A model generated the notes under the pieces. That model did not search any database, was not told the origin of the DNA, and was given only the letters and a program-made list of their open reading frames with translations. From positions 2,475,501 to 2,539,500 of the forward strand of contig NW_024468917.1 of NCBI RefSeq assembly GCF_011745365.1: DNA of 64,000 nt, written 5' to 3'. This DNA is from Cryphonectria parasitica EP155. Its lineage: Eukaryota; Ascomycota; Sordariomycetes; Diaporthales; Cryphonectriaceae. A program made the translations under genes and the position numbers. This document shows positions 49,981-59,964 of the stretch, piece by piece; position 1 is the first letter of the stretch; each line of letters opens with the position of its first letter.

Positions 49981-51339
49981 TTACAGGTCCATCTTTTCGT
50001 GCAGAAACCTCTTCTTCCCTTGTCCCTCTCCATACACGGCCGACACATGGCCGGTGCCCCTCACCTTGTACTTGTAGATGGTCAAGCCCTCCAGACCCAC
50101 GGGCCCCCTGGCGTGGATCTTGTTGGTGCTGATGCCGACCTCGGTGCCGAACCCATACCGCATGCCGTCCGCCATCCTCGTCGAGGCGTTCCAGTAGACA
50201 CCAGCCGAGTCAACGGCGGACATGAACCTCTCGGCGTGGTCCTCGTCCGCCGTCAGGATCACGTCGGTGTGGTGCGAGCCGTGGGTGTTGATGTGCTCGA
50301 CCGCGGCGTCGAGGCCCGGCACCGTCTTGACGGCCAGGACCAGCGACAGGTGCTCGGTGTCGTAGTCCACCGCACGCGCGTCCTCCACCCTGCCCTCTGC
50401 TGCCGAGGCGGCGGACACGTTGCTGCCGAGAAGGGCAGCCTTGCTCGGGGGGTCACACCGCAGCACAACGCCCCCTGCGAGCAGCGCCGCCGCCGCAGCA
50501 GGGAACACCGTCTCCAGCGCGGCCTCCTCGACCAGCAGCGTCTCGAGGCTGTTGCAGGCCGCCGGGTAGCTCGTCTTGGCATCGACCACCACGCGCGCCG
50601 CCATGTCCCGGTCTGCGCTGGCCTCGAGGTACGCCGCGCACAGCCCATCGGCGTGGCCCAGCACGGGGATCTTGGTGTGGGCCTTGACGTAGCGCACCAG
50701 CTCGTTGCCGCCGCGGGGGATGACCAGGTCGATGAGGCCGTCGAGGGCCAGCAGCTGCGGGATGACGTCGCGGGTGGTGACGAGCTGGACGGCGCCGTTG
50801 GGGACGCTGCACCGCGCGAGGCCGCTGGAGATGGCGGTGCTGATGGCGATGAAGGACTCGGTGCTCTCGCGGCCGCCCTTGAGGATGGCCGCGTTGCCGC
50901 TCTTGATGGCCAGGGCGGCAATGTTGGCAATCACCTCGGGCCGCGCCTCGAAGATGATGAGCAGCACGCCGATGGGGCACGTCAGGCGCTCCAGGACCAG
51001 GCCCTCGTCCAGCTTGGTGCGCAGCGTCACCACGCCCAGCGGGTCGTCGAGGCCGCGCACGTCGAGCACGCCCTTCAGCATGTCCTCCCACTTTCCGGGC
51101 CGGCTCAGGTCGAGGCGCGAGACCAGCGAGGGGTTCAGCTGGCCGTCGGCGGCGGCGAGGCGGGTAGAGTCCATGTCGCGGGCGTTGGCTGCTAGGATGG
51201 CATCGCGGGACGAGGCGAGCGAGGCGTGGATCGAGGTGAGGGCTTCGTTACGGGACGTCACGGGGAGCGTGGCTAGGTAGTGTGAGGCGGACTTGGCCGC
51301 TTGCGCAGCCTCGTGTGGGGTGGCACTGGTGAGGGACAT
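49981..51339 (-). CDS. PRO2: Gamma-glutamyl phosphate reductase
   Basis: Second enzyme of proline synthesis from glutamate: NADPH-dependent reduction of gamma-glutamyl phosphate to the semialdehyde, in the cytosol. Single exon, ATG at 51339, 452 aa, the normal fungal length. Aldehyde-dehydrogenase fold: CPIGVLLIIFEARPEV and KSGNAAILKGGRES in the cofactor domain, IDLVIPRGGNELV, and catalytic Cys262 in TSYPAACNSLETLL. The C-terminal block ADGMRYGFGTEVGISTNK and HARGPVGLEGLTIYKY are strongly diagnostic. No fused glutamate kinase domain, so it is the separate fungal/bacterial form. Intact. Confidence 0.96.
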   Translation of the reverse strand: MSLTSATPHEAAQAAKSASHYLATLPVTSRNEALTSIHASLASSRDAILAANARDMDSTRLAAADGQLNPSLVSRLDLSRPGKWEDMLKGVLDVRGLDDPLGVVTLRTKLDEGLVLERLTCPIGVLLIIFEARPEVIANIAALAIKSGNAAILKGGRESTESFIAISTAISSGLARCSVPNGAVQLVTTRDVIPQLLALDGLIDLVIPRGGNELVRYVKAHTKIPVLGHADGLCAAYLEASADRDMAARVVVDAKTSYPAACNSLETLLVEEAALETVFPAAAAALLAGGVVLRCDPPSKAALLGSNVSAASAAEGRVEDARAVDYDTEHLSLVLAVKTVPGLDAAVEHINTHGSHHTDVILTADEDHAERFMSAVDSAGVYWNASTRMADGMRYGFGTEVGISTNKIHARGPVGLEGLTIYKYKVRGTGHVSAVYGEGQGKKRFLHEKMDL

Positions 51340-53226
51340 GATGACTGGCGGTGGTGGTGCTTGTTGTGGTTGTGGTGGTAGACGAAGAAGGAGGAGAAGG
51401 AAAAGGAAAAGGACCAGTCAGGGTTGGACGATGTTGAGATGAGAGGAAATAATGTTCACCAGTTGGGGAGTCATTTTCATTGTCATTTTCTTCGCTATCG
51501 GAGTCGCCACCCGATCTGATACGTCTCGACTGGAAGTTCATTATCTAGCTGAAAAATGATTTTATATATACAATGTCGTCATTCTTCTCCCTTAATTTAC
51601 ACACAAACGCCTCAGAAAAAAAAGAAGAGAAAAAAAAAAAAAAAAAGGCATGAGAAAGAAGGTATTCAAATGTGCATAGTGGTAGTAGCCTCTCCTCACT
51701 TGTTGTTTCTGTCACTAAGTGAAAAAGGGTAAAGCAAGTCCAACCACCCTGGTCCGGCACCGGCGATGGGGTCTTATCGATAAGAGAAACATACTGTAGT
51801 TATAGCCCTACCCCTGTACATACACACTTGCCCTTTCCTTCTCAACTAAGTATCTTTCCAATGTTGTTGTTATGTTCGCTTCTTCTAATTTTCTTCCTCA
51901 GGTAATGATTGGCACCATGGCGACACGACTTGCACCGATGCAGGTCACGCTCGAAGATGATGCCTTTCAGTACTGAGTTCTTGCTTGCTCACTTCGTGTC
52001 AAAATACGTACTGACAAACAGAGCGTCCTAGGCAGGGGACGTACTTAGGAGGAATGTCCCCCCCTTTCCTTCCCGTTCACAGCAGCTCAGTTAGACTCGG
52101 GTCATACCACTATGGCAGGAACCTTGCCATCCATATTTTTGGGTTCTCCTCCCGAAAAGCTAGAGGAGAAGAAGGGTGTTTCTGGAGTAGTGCCATAGTA
52201 CCGTAGTGCTCACTCATACCGTTGAGCCGTCACACAAATTACGAAGATAGAGAAAGAGAGACAGGGCCGATCCGGTGCCGATGTAGCCGAACCACGAATC
52301 ACAATCAAGGACCAACCTCCATTGCTCTTCCCCCCCCCCCCCCCTCTTCTCCTCTCTCTTGTGTCTCCCTCCCAAATCACGGCTGCCCCATTTTGTACAG
52401 ACTACGAGAATGACGAGAGAAAAAAGGTTTACCTATTTTGTAAGCAGCCGGGTGGGGTTGTGGAGCTCGCGAAACCGCGAGCCGCGAGCCGGTCAGCCGT
52501 TGATCCTTCCCCAGCACCATCAACGACACCGCCGGGACTGGGGTTTTCATCTCTTCCCGCAGTGGGTGGAGAGAAAAAGACAGACTGAAAGGAGAGAGAG
52601 AGGAGAAAGAGTTCTGCCTTCAGGCCTCGGCCGATAGGAGGGGCTCTGGAAGAAATCAAAAGTGGGGGCCGGGACATCGCCGCTGGTATGGGATCGGCCA
52701 TAGTACGAGATAGTAGGAGACACTACGGGGCAAAAAAAAATAATAAGGGCTTTTTGCTGCTGAGTGCTGTGTGGTTATTTGATCTCACGGGTCAGAACCG
52801 TGCCTTATTTCCGTGCTCATTGACCGATGTCCCTTTTTTTCCTTTTCTCCTCTCTGTGTCTTGTCATAGGAAAAGGGAAGAACAGCTCCATTTTATTTTT
52901 TCCCCCTCCTCTTTTTTTCCTTGCTTCATCTTGATTCTGACTTGTTCCCCCTTCTTTTTGGCAGCCATGTACGACACAGCCATTCCTACTACCCCATGAT
53001 AATGGTGATGCGATATCGGGCGTGAATCACAATTCAATGGTTCCCCTCTCTTCTCCCTTTCACCACCTTGAGAATAGTCATAATTGAGGGAGAGTAGAGA
53101 TTAGGGGATCACTCTTGAGGGAGGGTCAAGCTACATCTCGGCCAAGAAGAAGGCAAAAGAGAAGGAGAAGAAGAAGAAAAAGAAGAAGAAAAAGAAGAAA
53201 AAAAAACCAAGACGGGCCTAGTCATC
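51340..53226. other. Divergent intergenic region PRO2 / MFS transporter
   Basis: 1.9 kb holding both promoters. A CAACAAC/CCACCA-rich stretch lies just upstream of PRO2, and a poly-A tract (about 51620-51647) plus a 15-C run (52330-52344) occur further out. A GAAGAA-rich tract (53150-53205) lies directly before the MFS start. TACTATGG-type motifs are at about 52109, 52190 and 52700. No gene is supported. Confidence 0.6.
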
Positions 53227-55347
53227 ATGGCTCCCGGCCAAGAAGGAAGTCATGGCGATAGCGCCGATCAAAGTAACCCCACTGCCAGGAATTTGGACTC
53301 AATAACAACGGTTCCTTCCAGAGAAGTTGTGGATAACAATGACCATCCTGGTTCTCACCCTCGCCCAGACGACGCTGACCTGGACAACAATTCTTCTCAT
53401 CACGAAGATGACGATGACGGGGACGACGACGACATCATTGAAGGCGAAGAGGAGGAGGAGGACGACGACGACGATCAAAACGAAAAGTCACGGCACTCGA
53501 CCGATGAGGCCGAGCTGGAGGAACATCACGACCCGGAGGCCGTAGGCCCCGAAGGCCTCAACACCGGCGTCCTCATCGACCCGGACACTCTGGCCGCTCA
53601 GAGCCGCACCCATTCCCGTGCCTCGTCCACCCGGTCGCGGCCTTTGGTTATCGTCCCGCGGGCTAAGAGGAGGGGCCTCTTTGCTACCCTCGTGTTGATT
53701 CCCGAGGTGGAGCGGCCGTATGACTACTCGAGGAAGACGAAATGGACCATCACTGCCATTGTCGCCCTGGTCGCCGCTGGAGGTCCCATCGGGTCCAACC
53801 TCATGTATCGTAGGTGTCCTTTGTTTTCCCCTCTCTCTCTTGTTTAGAAGAATGACTGGGCTGACTAGAGATGAATGTGTGGTTGTTGAACAGCTGCTCT
53901 TGGCGATATTGCCCGGGACTTGAATACCAGTGAGACCATGGTCAACTTGACGGTCGCTTTTTACATGCTCGCCATGTCCATCTTTCCCCTGTGGTGGTCA
54001 TCCTTTTCCGAGACCCTCGGCCGTCGGACTATTTATATAATTTCCTTCAGCCTCTTTGTTGTCTTCTCCGTGCTGAGTGCACTAAGTACCAACATCGGGA
54101 TGCTGATCGCCATGCGGATCCTTGGTGGTGGTGCATCTGCTTCTGTCCAGGCTGTGGGTGCAGGAACCATTGCCGACCTATGGGAGGTTTTTGAACGAGG
54201 CAAGGCTATGAGTATGTGGCTCTCCCCTCCTCCCTCCCTTCCCCCCTTTCCATAGGAGTGTTGTTCTCCCTTCTGCTTACATGTTCCCTCGTGTGGATGA
54301 CTCGCTGACCATGTTCTCCTAGATACTTTCTACCTTGGGCCCCTCCTCGGCCCGCTGCTCGCACCCATCATTGGCGGCGCCCTCGCCCAGAGCCTTGGCT
54401 GGAGAAGTACAATGTGGTTCCTCGCCATCTTTGGCGGCCTCAACTTCCTCAGCCTGCTCTTTCTCCTCCCCGAGACCCTGGCCAAGCGCAAACCTCTCGT
54501 CCCTTCTGCTCCAGCCCCTCCTTCGGCCTCTGCTGCAGGAGGCCAAGACGTCAGTCGCACCGCCAGCCTCACGCGCATGTCTACCCGACAATCTGTGGCC
54601 CTGCGCACCCGCCGCGGCGCCGTTATCCTGCGAAAGTTCCTCATCGACCCCCTCAACTGCATCACCTATCTGCGCTTCCCGCCCATCGCCCTGGTGGTTG
54701 CCTTCGCGGCCATCACCTTCGCCTCCCTCTTCATCCTCAACATCTCCATCCAGTCCACCTTTGCCGCCCCTCCCTACAACTTCTCCACCATCATCATCGG
54801 CCTGCTGTACATCCCTTCCTCCCTCGGCTACTTCTTGACCTCCCTCTTTGGCGGCCGCTGGGTCGACTACATCATGCGCCGCGAGGCCCAAAAGGCAGGC
54901 CGCTACGACGACAAGGGCAAGCTCATCTACCACCCCGAGGACCGCCTCAAGGAAAACGCCTGGATCGCCGCCAGCATGTTCCCCCTGGCTCTGCTCTGGT
55001 TCGGCTGGTGTGCCGACTACGGTGTCTTTTGGCTCGCCTGCATGATCCCCAATTTCTTCTTCGGCATCGGCAGCATGCTCGTCTTTGGCGCCGTCACCAC
55101 CATGCTCACCGAGTTTATGCCGCGGCGGTCGAGCAGCGGCGTTGCACTCAACAACTTTGTGCGGAATATATTCTCCTGTGTTGGCGTGGTGATCACGCAG
55201 CCGCTTCTCGAGGCTATGGGGGTCGGGTGGCTTTGTACCATGGTTGCGCTTTTTTCGCTGATCAGTGGGAATCTGTGTATTTTCCTGCTGGCGAGGTCTG
55301 GGGGGCGGTGGCGGAAGCAGATGGATGCGGCCATGGGGGGTGGATGA
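53227..55347 (+). CDS. MFS drug/proton antiporter, DHA1 family
   Basis: Plasma-membrane major facilitator, likely proton-coupled export of drugs, polyamines or organic compounds; the substrate cannot be told from sequence. Exons 53227-53809, 53894-54211 and 54323-55347 (introns 84 and 111 nt) give 641 aa. Residues 1-170 are a disordered cytoplasmic tail with a long Asp/Glu run (about 60-85), unusual for the family. The first span starts near KWTITAIVALVAAGG. Motif A is SETLGRRTIYI after span 2; motif C-like sequence is FYLGPLLGPLLAPIIGGAL, restored by splicing at the second junction. A central loop with Arg/Ser/Thr divides the two six-helix halves. The best match from memory is the Qdr/Aqr/Dtr branch of DHA1. 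Intact. Confidence 0.85.
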
Positions 55348-56504
55348 GGCCCGGCTGGTTGAGAAAGATTTGAGGTGGGAAGGAAGGGGGTGAGGGGAAA
55401 GGGAGTGGGAGTAAACAATGAATTTAACAAAGATATATATATGTGTGTGTGTGTGTGTTCTTTGCCTTGCTTCTTTGCATTAGCGACTGGGTGGGTGGGT
55501 TGTTTGGGATCATAGCCTTTGGAACACTGAGAACCGGAAGGCTGGCTTTTTACTATTTTGCGATTCGGATTCATCTTCTTCTTTTTCTCTGTCCTCTTCC
55601 TCTCTTTAAGAGGGTGATTGCTTTAGGTTTTGGAAGTATCAACTTCTTTGATTATTAGATCCCATTATGACTGAGTACATAGGACTTGGCTTCACGTCAA
55701 AGTATCTCTGTCTTTTTGTCTTCAATAGGAGACAATTACTACAGCCTCGCAATTGTTGTTGCAGACCTCATTCCTGCAATAATTAGTTATACCTTGAACA
55801 TGGTTGCCTCCAGTACATTTTTATACGACCAATGACGAATAACTTTCTGTAGTGAGTGCGTGTGTGATTTTATATGCTTTTTGGTGACTCTTGGCTACTA
55901 AGTCGATGTCCTCTTTGAAGTAAATAAATACCCTGTGATAAGGCATTTCCAAAGAAACCACTGTCCTATCACATTTTGTGGATGAGATCTTCTTGATTTT
56001 TGACCAGAGACAGCAAGCTCCCCACAGGCACCTTGTTCCAATGCCACTGTCCAAGCAGGGGGGGGGGGGGGAAGCTGGGGAAGGACCTGGAGATGCGGGG
56101 GAACGGCTTGGCCATGCCAGCCCTCCCGAGGTCCAACGGAAGGAAGGAACTACTGTGTAAGTGCCTCAACAAATATTGATCGTCACCACCTGCAGAATAG
56201 ACTCGCAGGTGGTGACAAAAAAGAAGGCCTTAGATGATCATATCTTGCATATTTCCAACACCTTCATTCCATCTCTTTCAAGCAGTTTGGCGGCAAATCG
56301 TTGTCACTCTATTTACAGTGCTCACCTCCAATCTGGTCTCTCTAACATGCTTTAAGTAGACTACGGGCTATAAGAAGTGAGAGACATTATAGACTACGTC
56401 TTATTCATCGAGTGTTATTTACAACAACAACTACATCAGATACTTTATTACTACATACCCAGCTCATCTATTCTCTTCCATTCTCTTCTCTCCTCCCTCC
56501 TACA
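55348..56504. other. Intergenic region MFS to acyl-CoA synthetase
   Basis: 1.16 kb. GT tract at 55441-55459 in the MFS 3' flank, 14-G run at 56058-56071, and the AT-rich promoter of the next gene. No gene is recognised. Confidence 0.6.
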
Positions 56505-58997
56505 ATGTCCCTCCATCCCCAGGACGCCCTCCACGCCGCCTCCCTCTCCCACCCAGAAACCTTCTGGGCTGCCCAGGCCGCCCGCCTCCACTGGCACAAG
56601 AAGCCCACGACCATTCTCCAGAAATACACAAAAACCCTCCCCCAGTCTGGCACCGCCCATGACCACTGGGCGTGGTTCCCAGACGGCGACATCTCCACCT
56701 GCTACAACTGTCTCGACCGCCATGTCCTCGCCGGCCAGGGCCACCAGCCCGCCATCCTGTACGACAGCCCCGTCACCTCGGACACGCGGCAGCGCATCAC
56801 CTATGCCCAGCTGCTCGATGACGTCCAGGTCTTCGCCTCGGTGCTGCGCGATGAGGGCGGTGTCCAAAAGGGCGACGTGGTCCTGGTGTACATGCCCATG
56901 ATCCCCGCCGTCCTCACAGGTCTCCTGGCCATCTCCCGCCTCGGCGCCCTGCACGCTGTCGTCTTTGGCGGCTTCGCCCCGCAGGCCCTCGCCCAGCGCA
57001 TCGACGCCAGCCGGCCCAAGGTCATCCTGACAGCCTCGTGCGGCATCGACGGGAACAAGCCGCCCATCCCGTACCGGGAGTACCTGGAGGAGGCTGAGCG
57101 GCTGGCCACGTGGCGCACCCCCAGGACCCTCGTGTGGCAGCGCCCGCAGCTGGAGTGGCACCCTCTGCGCAAGGAGGCCGGGGAGAGGAGCTGGAACCGT
57201 CTGGTGAGGAGCGCTGCGCTGCGGGGGCGGAGGGTGACTGAGTGTGTGCCTGTAAAGGGTACCGACGGGGTCTATGTGATTTATACGTCTGGCACGACGG
57301 GGTTGCCTAAAGGGGTGGTGAGGGAGGCCGGCGGGCATGCAGTTGGGTTGGAGGTGAGCATGCGTCAGATGTTTGGACTGCAAGGGCCAGGAGATGTGGT
57401 AAGTTTGATGTTTCTCTCTTTTTTCCCTCCCCCCCCCATCCTCTCTCTCTTCTCCGTGATTTCTATGCAAAATAAATAAATAGTACTCCTGACAAGTAAA
57501 CTTTCTAGCTGGCCTGTTTCAGCGACATAGGCTGGGTCGTCTCTCACAGCTACACCCTCTATGGCCCCCTCCTGGTCGGCGCCGCCACCGTCCTCTACGA
57601 GGGCAAACCCGTCGGCACTCCCGACCCAAGCGCCTTCTGGCGCATGGTACAAGAATACAAAGTCAACGCCATCTTCACTGCGCCCACCGCCCTGCGCGCC
57701 ATTCGCAGGGATGATCCGGACAACAAACACCTGCGCCGCATCGGGGAGCAAGGCGGGCTCAGGTCGCTGCGGGCCCTGTTCCTGGCGGGCGAGAGGTCCG
57801 AGCCGGCAATTGTGACCACGTACCAGGACCTCTTGGCTCGGTATGGTGACCAGAGGCTTGTGGGCGGGGCCAGGGTGGTGGATAATTGGTGGAGTTCCGA
57901 GTCTGGGTCGCCCATTTCGGGCATCTCAATGGCCCCTCAAGCGGTGGTGGATTTTGAGGACAAGAGTACCACAACCGCGAAAGAGGCGAGACAATTTCCT
58001 CCTCCTCTGGACATCAAGCCAGGCAGTGCTGGGAAACCTATGCCTGGCTTCGATGTGCGCGTGGTGGACGACGAGGGCAATGAGCTCGCCAAGGGGAAGA
58101 TGGGGAACATCGTGCTGAAGATGCCGCTCGCGCCGACTGCATTCCGGACTTTGTGGGAGGATGAGGAGAGGTTTTATAAGGGCTATCTGAAGAGATTTGA
58201 GGGGAGGTGGTTGGACACGGGCGATGCTGGAATTGTGGATCTGGATGGATATATTCACATCATGGCAAGATCAGGTCTTGCTTCCTTTTCCTTTTCCCTT
58301 TTATCCTTATACTATCTCGACAAAGTTGTTAACTCTGGCTTCTTTCTGCCATCAGACGACATCATCAACGTGGCAGCACACAGACTGAGCACTGGTACGT
58401 CCAAATAATCCCCCCTAGAAAGGAGAAGAAGCAAGAAGAAGAATTGGACAAGCTGACGCACCTCTTCCAGGCACCCTCGAACAAGCCATCACCTCCCACC
58501 CCCACGTAACCGAAGCCTGCGTGGTAGGAATTCCCGACCAGATGAAAGGCCAGCTTCCCTTCGCCTTCGTCCAGACTTCCGCCTCATGCCCCCTTGACGA
58601 CTCCAAACTCCTCTCCGAGATCCAGCAACTCGTCCGCACCCAAGTCGGTCCTATCGCCTCCCTAGGCGGCATGATCCGCACCAGATCTGGCGGCGGCGGC
58701 GGGGGCGGCGTTGGTGAGGAAGGGAAGAAGAAGGAGGAGGAGGAGGAGGAGGAGGAGGAGGAGGAGGAGGAGGCCAAACCAATTATCCCCAAAACGAGAT
58801 CCGGCAAGACACTGCGGCGGGTCCTGCGCGAGCTGTTGGAGAACGGGGTGCATGGGGAGTTTGACAAGGCTGTGAGTGTGCCCTCTACGGTGGAGGATGC
58901 GAGCGTGGTCGACGCGGCTGCGAGGGCGGTACGGGTCTATTTTGAGAGCAGAGGAGGGGATGTGCATAAGGCTATTGAGGGGAGGGCCAAGTTGTGA
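56505..58997 (+). CDS. Acetyl/propionyl-CoA synthetase-like AMP-forming ligase
   Basis: Acyl-adenylate-forming enzyme expected to activate a short-chain acid (propionate or acetate) with ATP and CoA; closest in layout to ACSS3/PrpE. Exons 56505-57398, 57509-58274, 58356-58394 and 58471-58997 give 741 aa; introns are 110, 81 and 76 nt, and exon 3 is only 39 nt. The ATG at 56505 opens MSLHPQDALHAASL. Motifs: YNCLDRHV, ATP-binding YTSGTTGLPKGVV, WWSSESGSP, and WLDTGDAGIVDLDGYIHIMARSDD spliced to INVAAHRLSTGTLEQAI. The catalytic acyl-adenylation lysine is K679 in KTRSGKTLRR. Residues about 636-668 are a Gly7/Glu13 low-complexity insert just before it, with an RTRSG copy at 636-640. No peroxisomal C-terminal tripeptide (ends AKL, PTS1-like only weakly). 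Confidence 0.88.
58691..58773. repeat. In-frame GGC and GAG trinucleotide expansions
   Basis: (GGC)n at about 58690-58710 and (GAG)n at about 58732-58773, inside the last exon of the acyl-CoA synthetase. They encode Gly7 and Glu13 next to the catalytic-lysine motif and keep the frame. Confidence 0.95.
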
Positions 58998-59964
58998 TTT
59001 GGCGTTAGGGGAATTGAATGAATGCTTGTGTGTGTGTATCAATGTCTCTTGTTGTTTGAGACATGATTCTATAGCCACATAGCCCAGATAAATAGTAATC
59101 TGGTCTCAAGAGTTAAAAAATAAAAATAAGGTATTCAAGGTATCTATATTCGATGCAAACTCCTCCAAGTTGACCCTCTGTTCTTCTCTGTCTCTCTCGT
59201 ACTACTTTCCATGTAAACAAACCCGAGAGACTGTTCTGTTCTCTCTCTCCCCCCCCCCCCCTCTCTCGGCTGTCTTGTGCAGAAGACACATACCGAACGT
59301 ATCCCTTTCCTCCGCTTTCTCACCGTCAAAAAACCTCCTTTATTTGACCCGGGGGAAGTAAAGAAGGAAAAGAAAGAAAAAGAAAGAAAAAAAAGAGGAG
59401 GGGGGGGGGGGGGGCACAAGCCCACCAAACCTCCTACACCATTTTATTCTCGTTGGAGAAGAGAAATGGGGGATGGGAAGGAAGAAAAGAAGGAAGAGAA
59501 ACGAATTCCCATCTTATATAGCATCATAACAGCATCAAATCATAGCCAGCCAGCCCAAACGATGTTCCTTGTCCTTGTCTAGCAAGGACACAACCATCAA
59601 CACACCCAACAACACTTTCAAAAAAAAAAGACCACAGCCTCCTCTTGGACAGGAGAGGGGAGGGAGATGGAATCCCAGACCCCGCTCTACTCACTCTCTC
59701 TCTTTCGTGCTCTCACAAACAACCTTGCTAAGAGGAAAGAGAAAGATGTGCACACAGCATAGGAGGAGGGAGAGGACGCCATCTCTTATTCAAACATTAG
59801 GAAAAGTCAACCCTTTCTTCCCTCTGCCTCCTCAAATACCTGGCGCTTCCCCCTCCCCCTCCCTTCCAATCTTCCAGGTTATCATCCATGAATCGCGGTC
59901 GCAGCAAGCAAGCCTCTTTGCTGCAAGGCAATTAGGAAAATTCCCTTGAGGGGGTCTACTACAA
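58998..59964. other. Convergent 3' intergenic region
   Basis: 967 bp between converging stops. It contains a 13-C run (59249-59261) and a 15-G run (59400-59414) about 140 bp apart, which could pair in a transcript spanning both. No gene is seen. Confidence 0.65.

Noticed and set aside
50259..51195. Long open frames antisense and out of frame to PRO2, including a 398-codon plus-strand frame
   Set aside because: They are shadows of GC-rich coding sequence; only the minus-strand 452-aa frame has family motifs.
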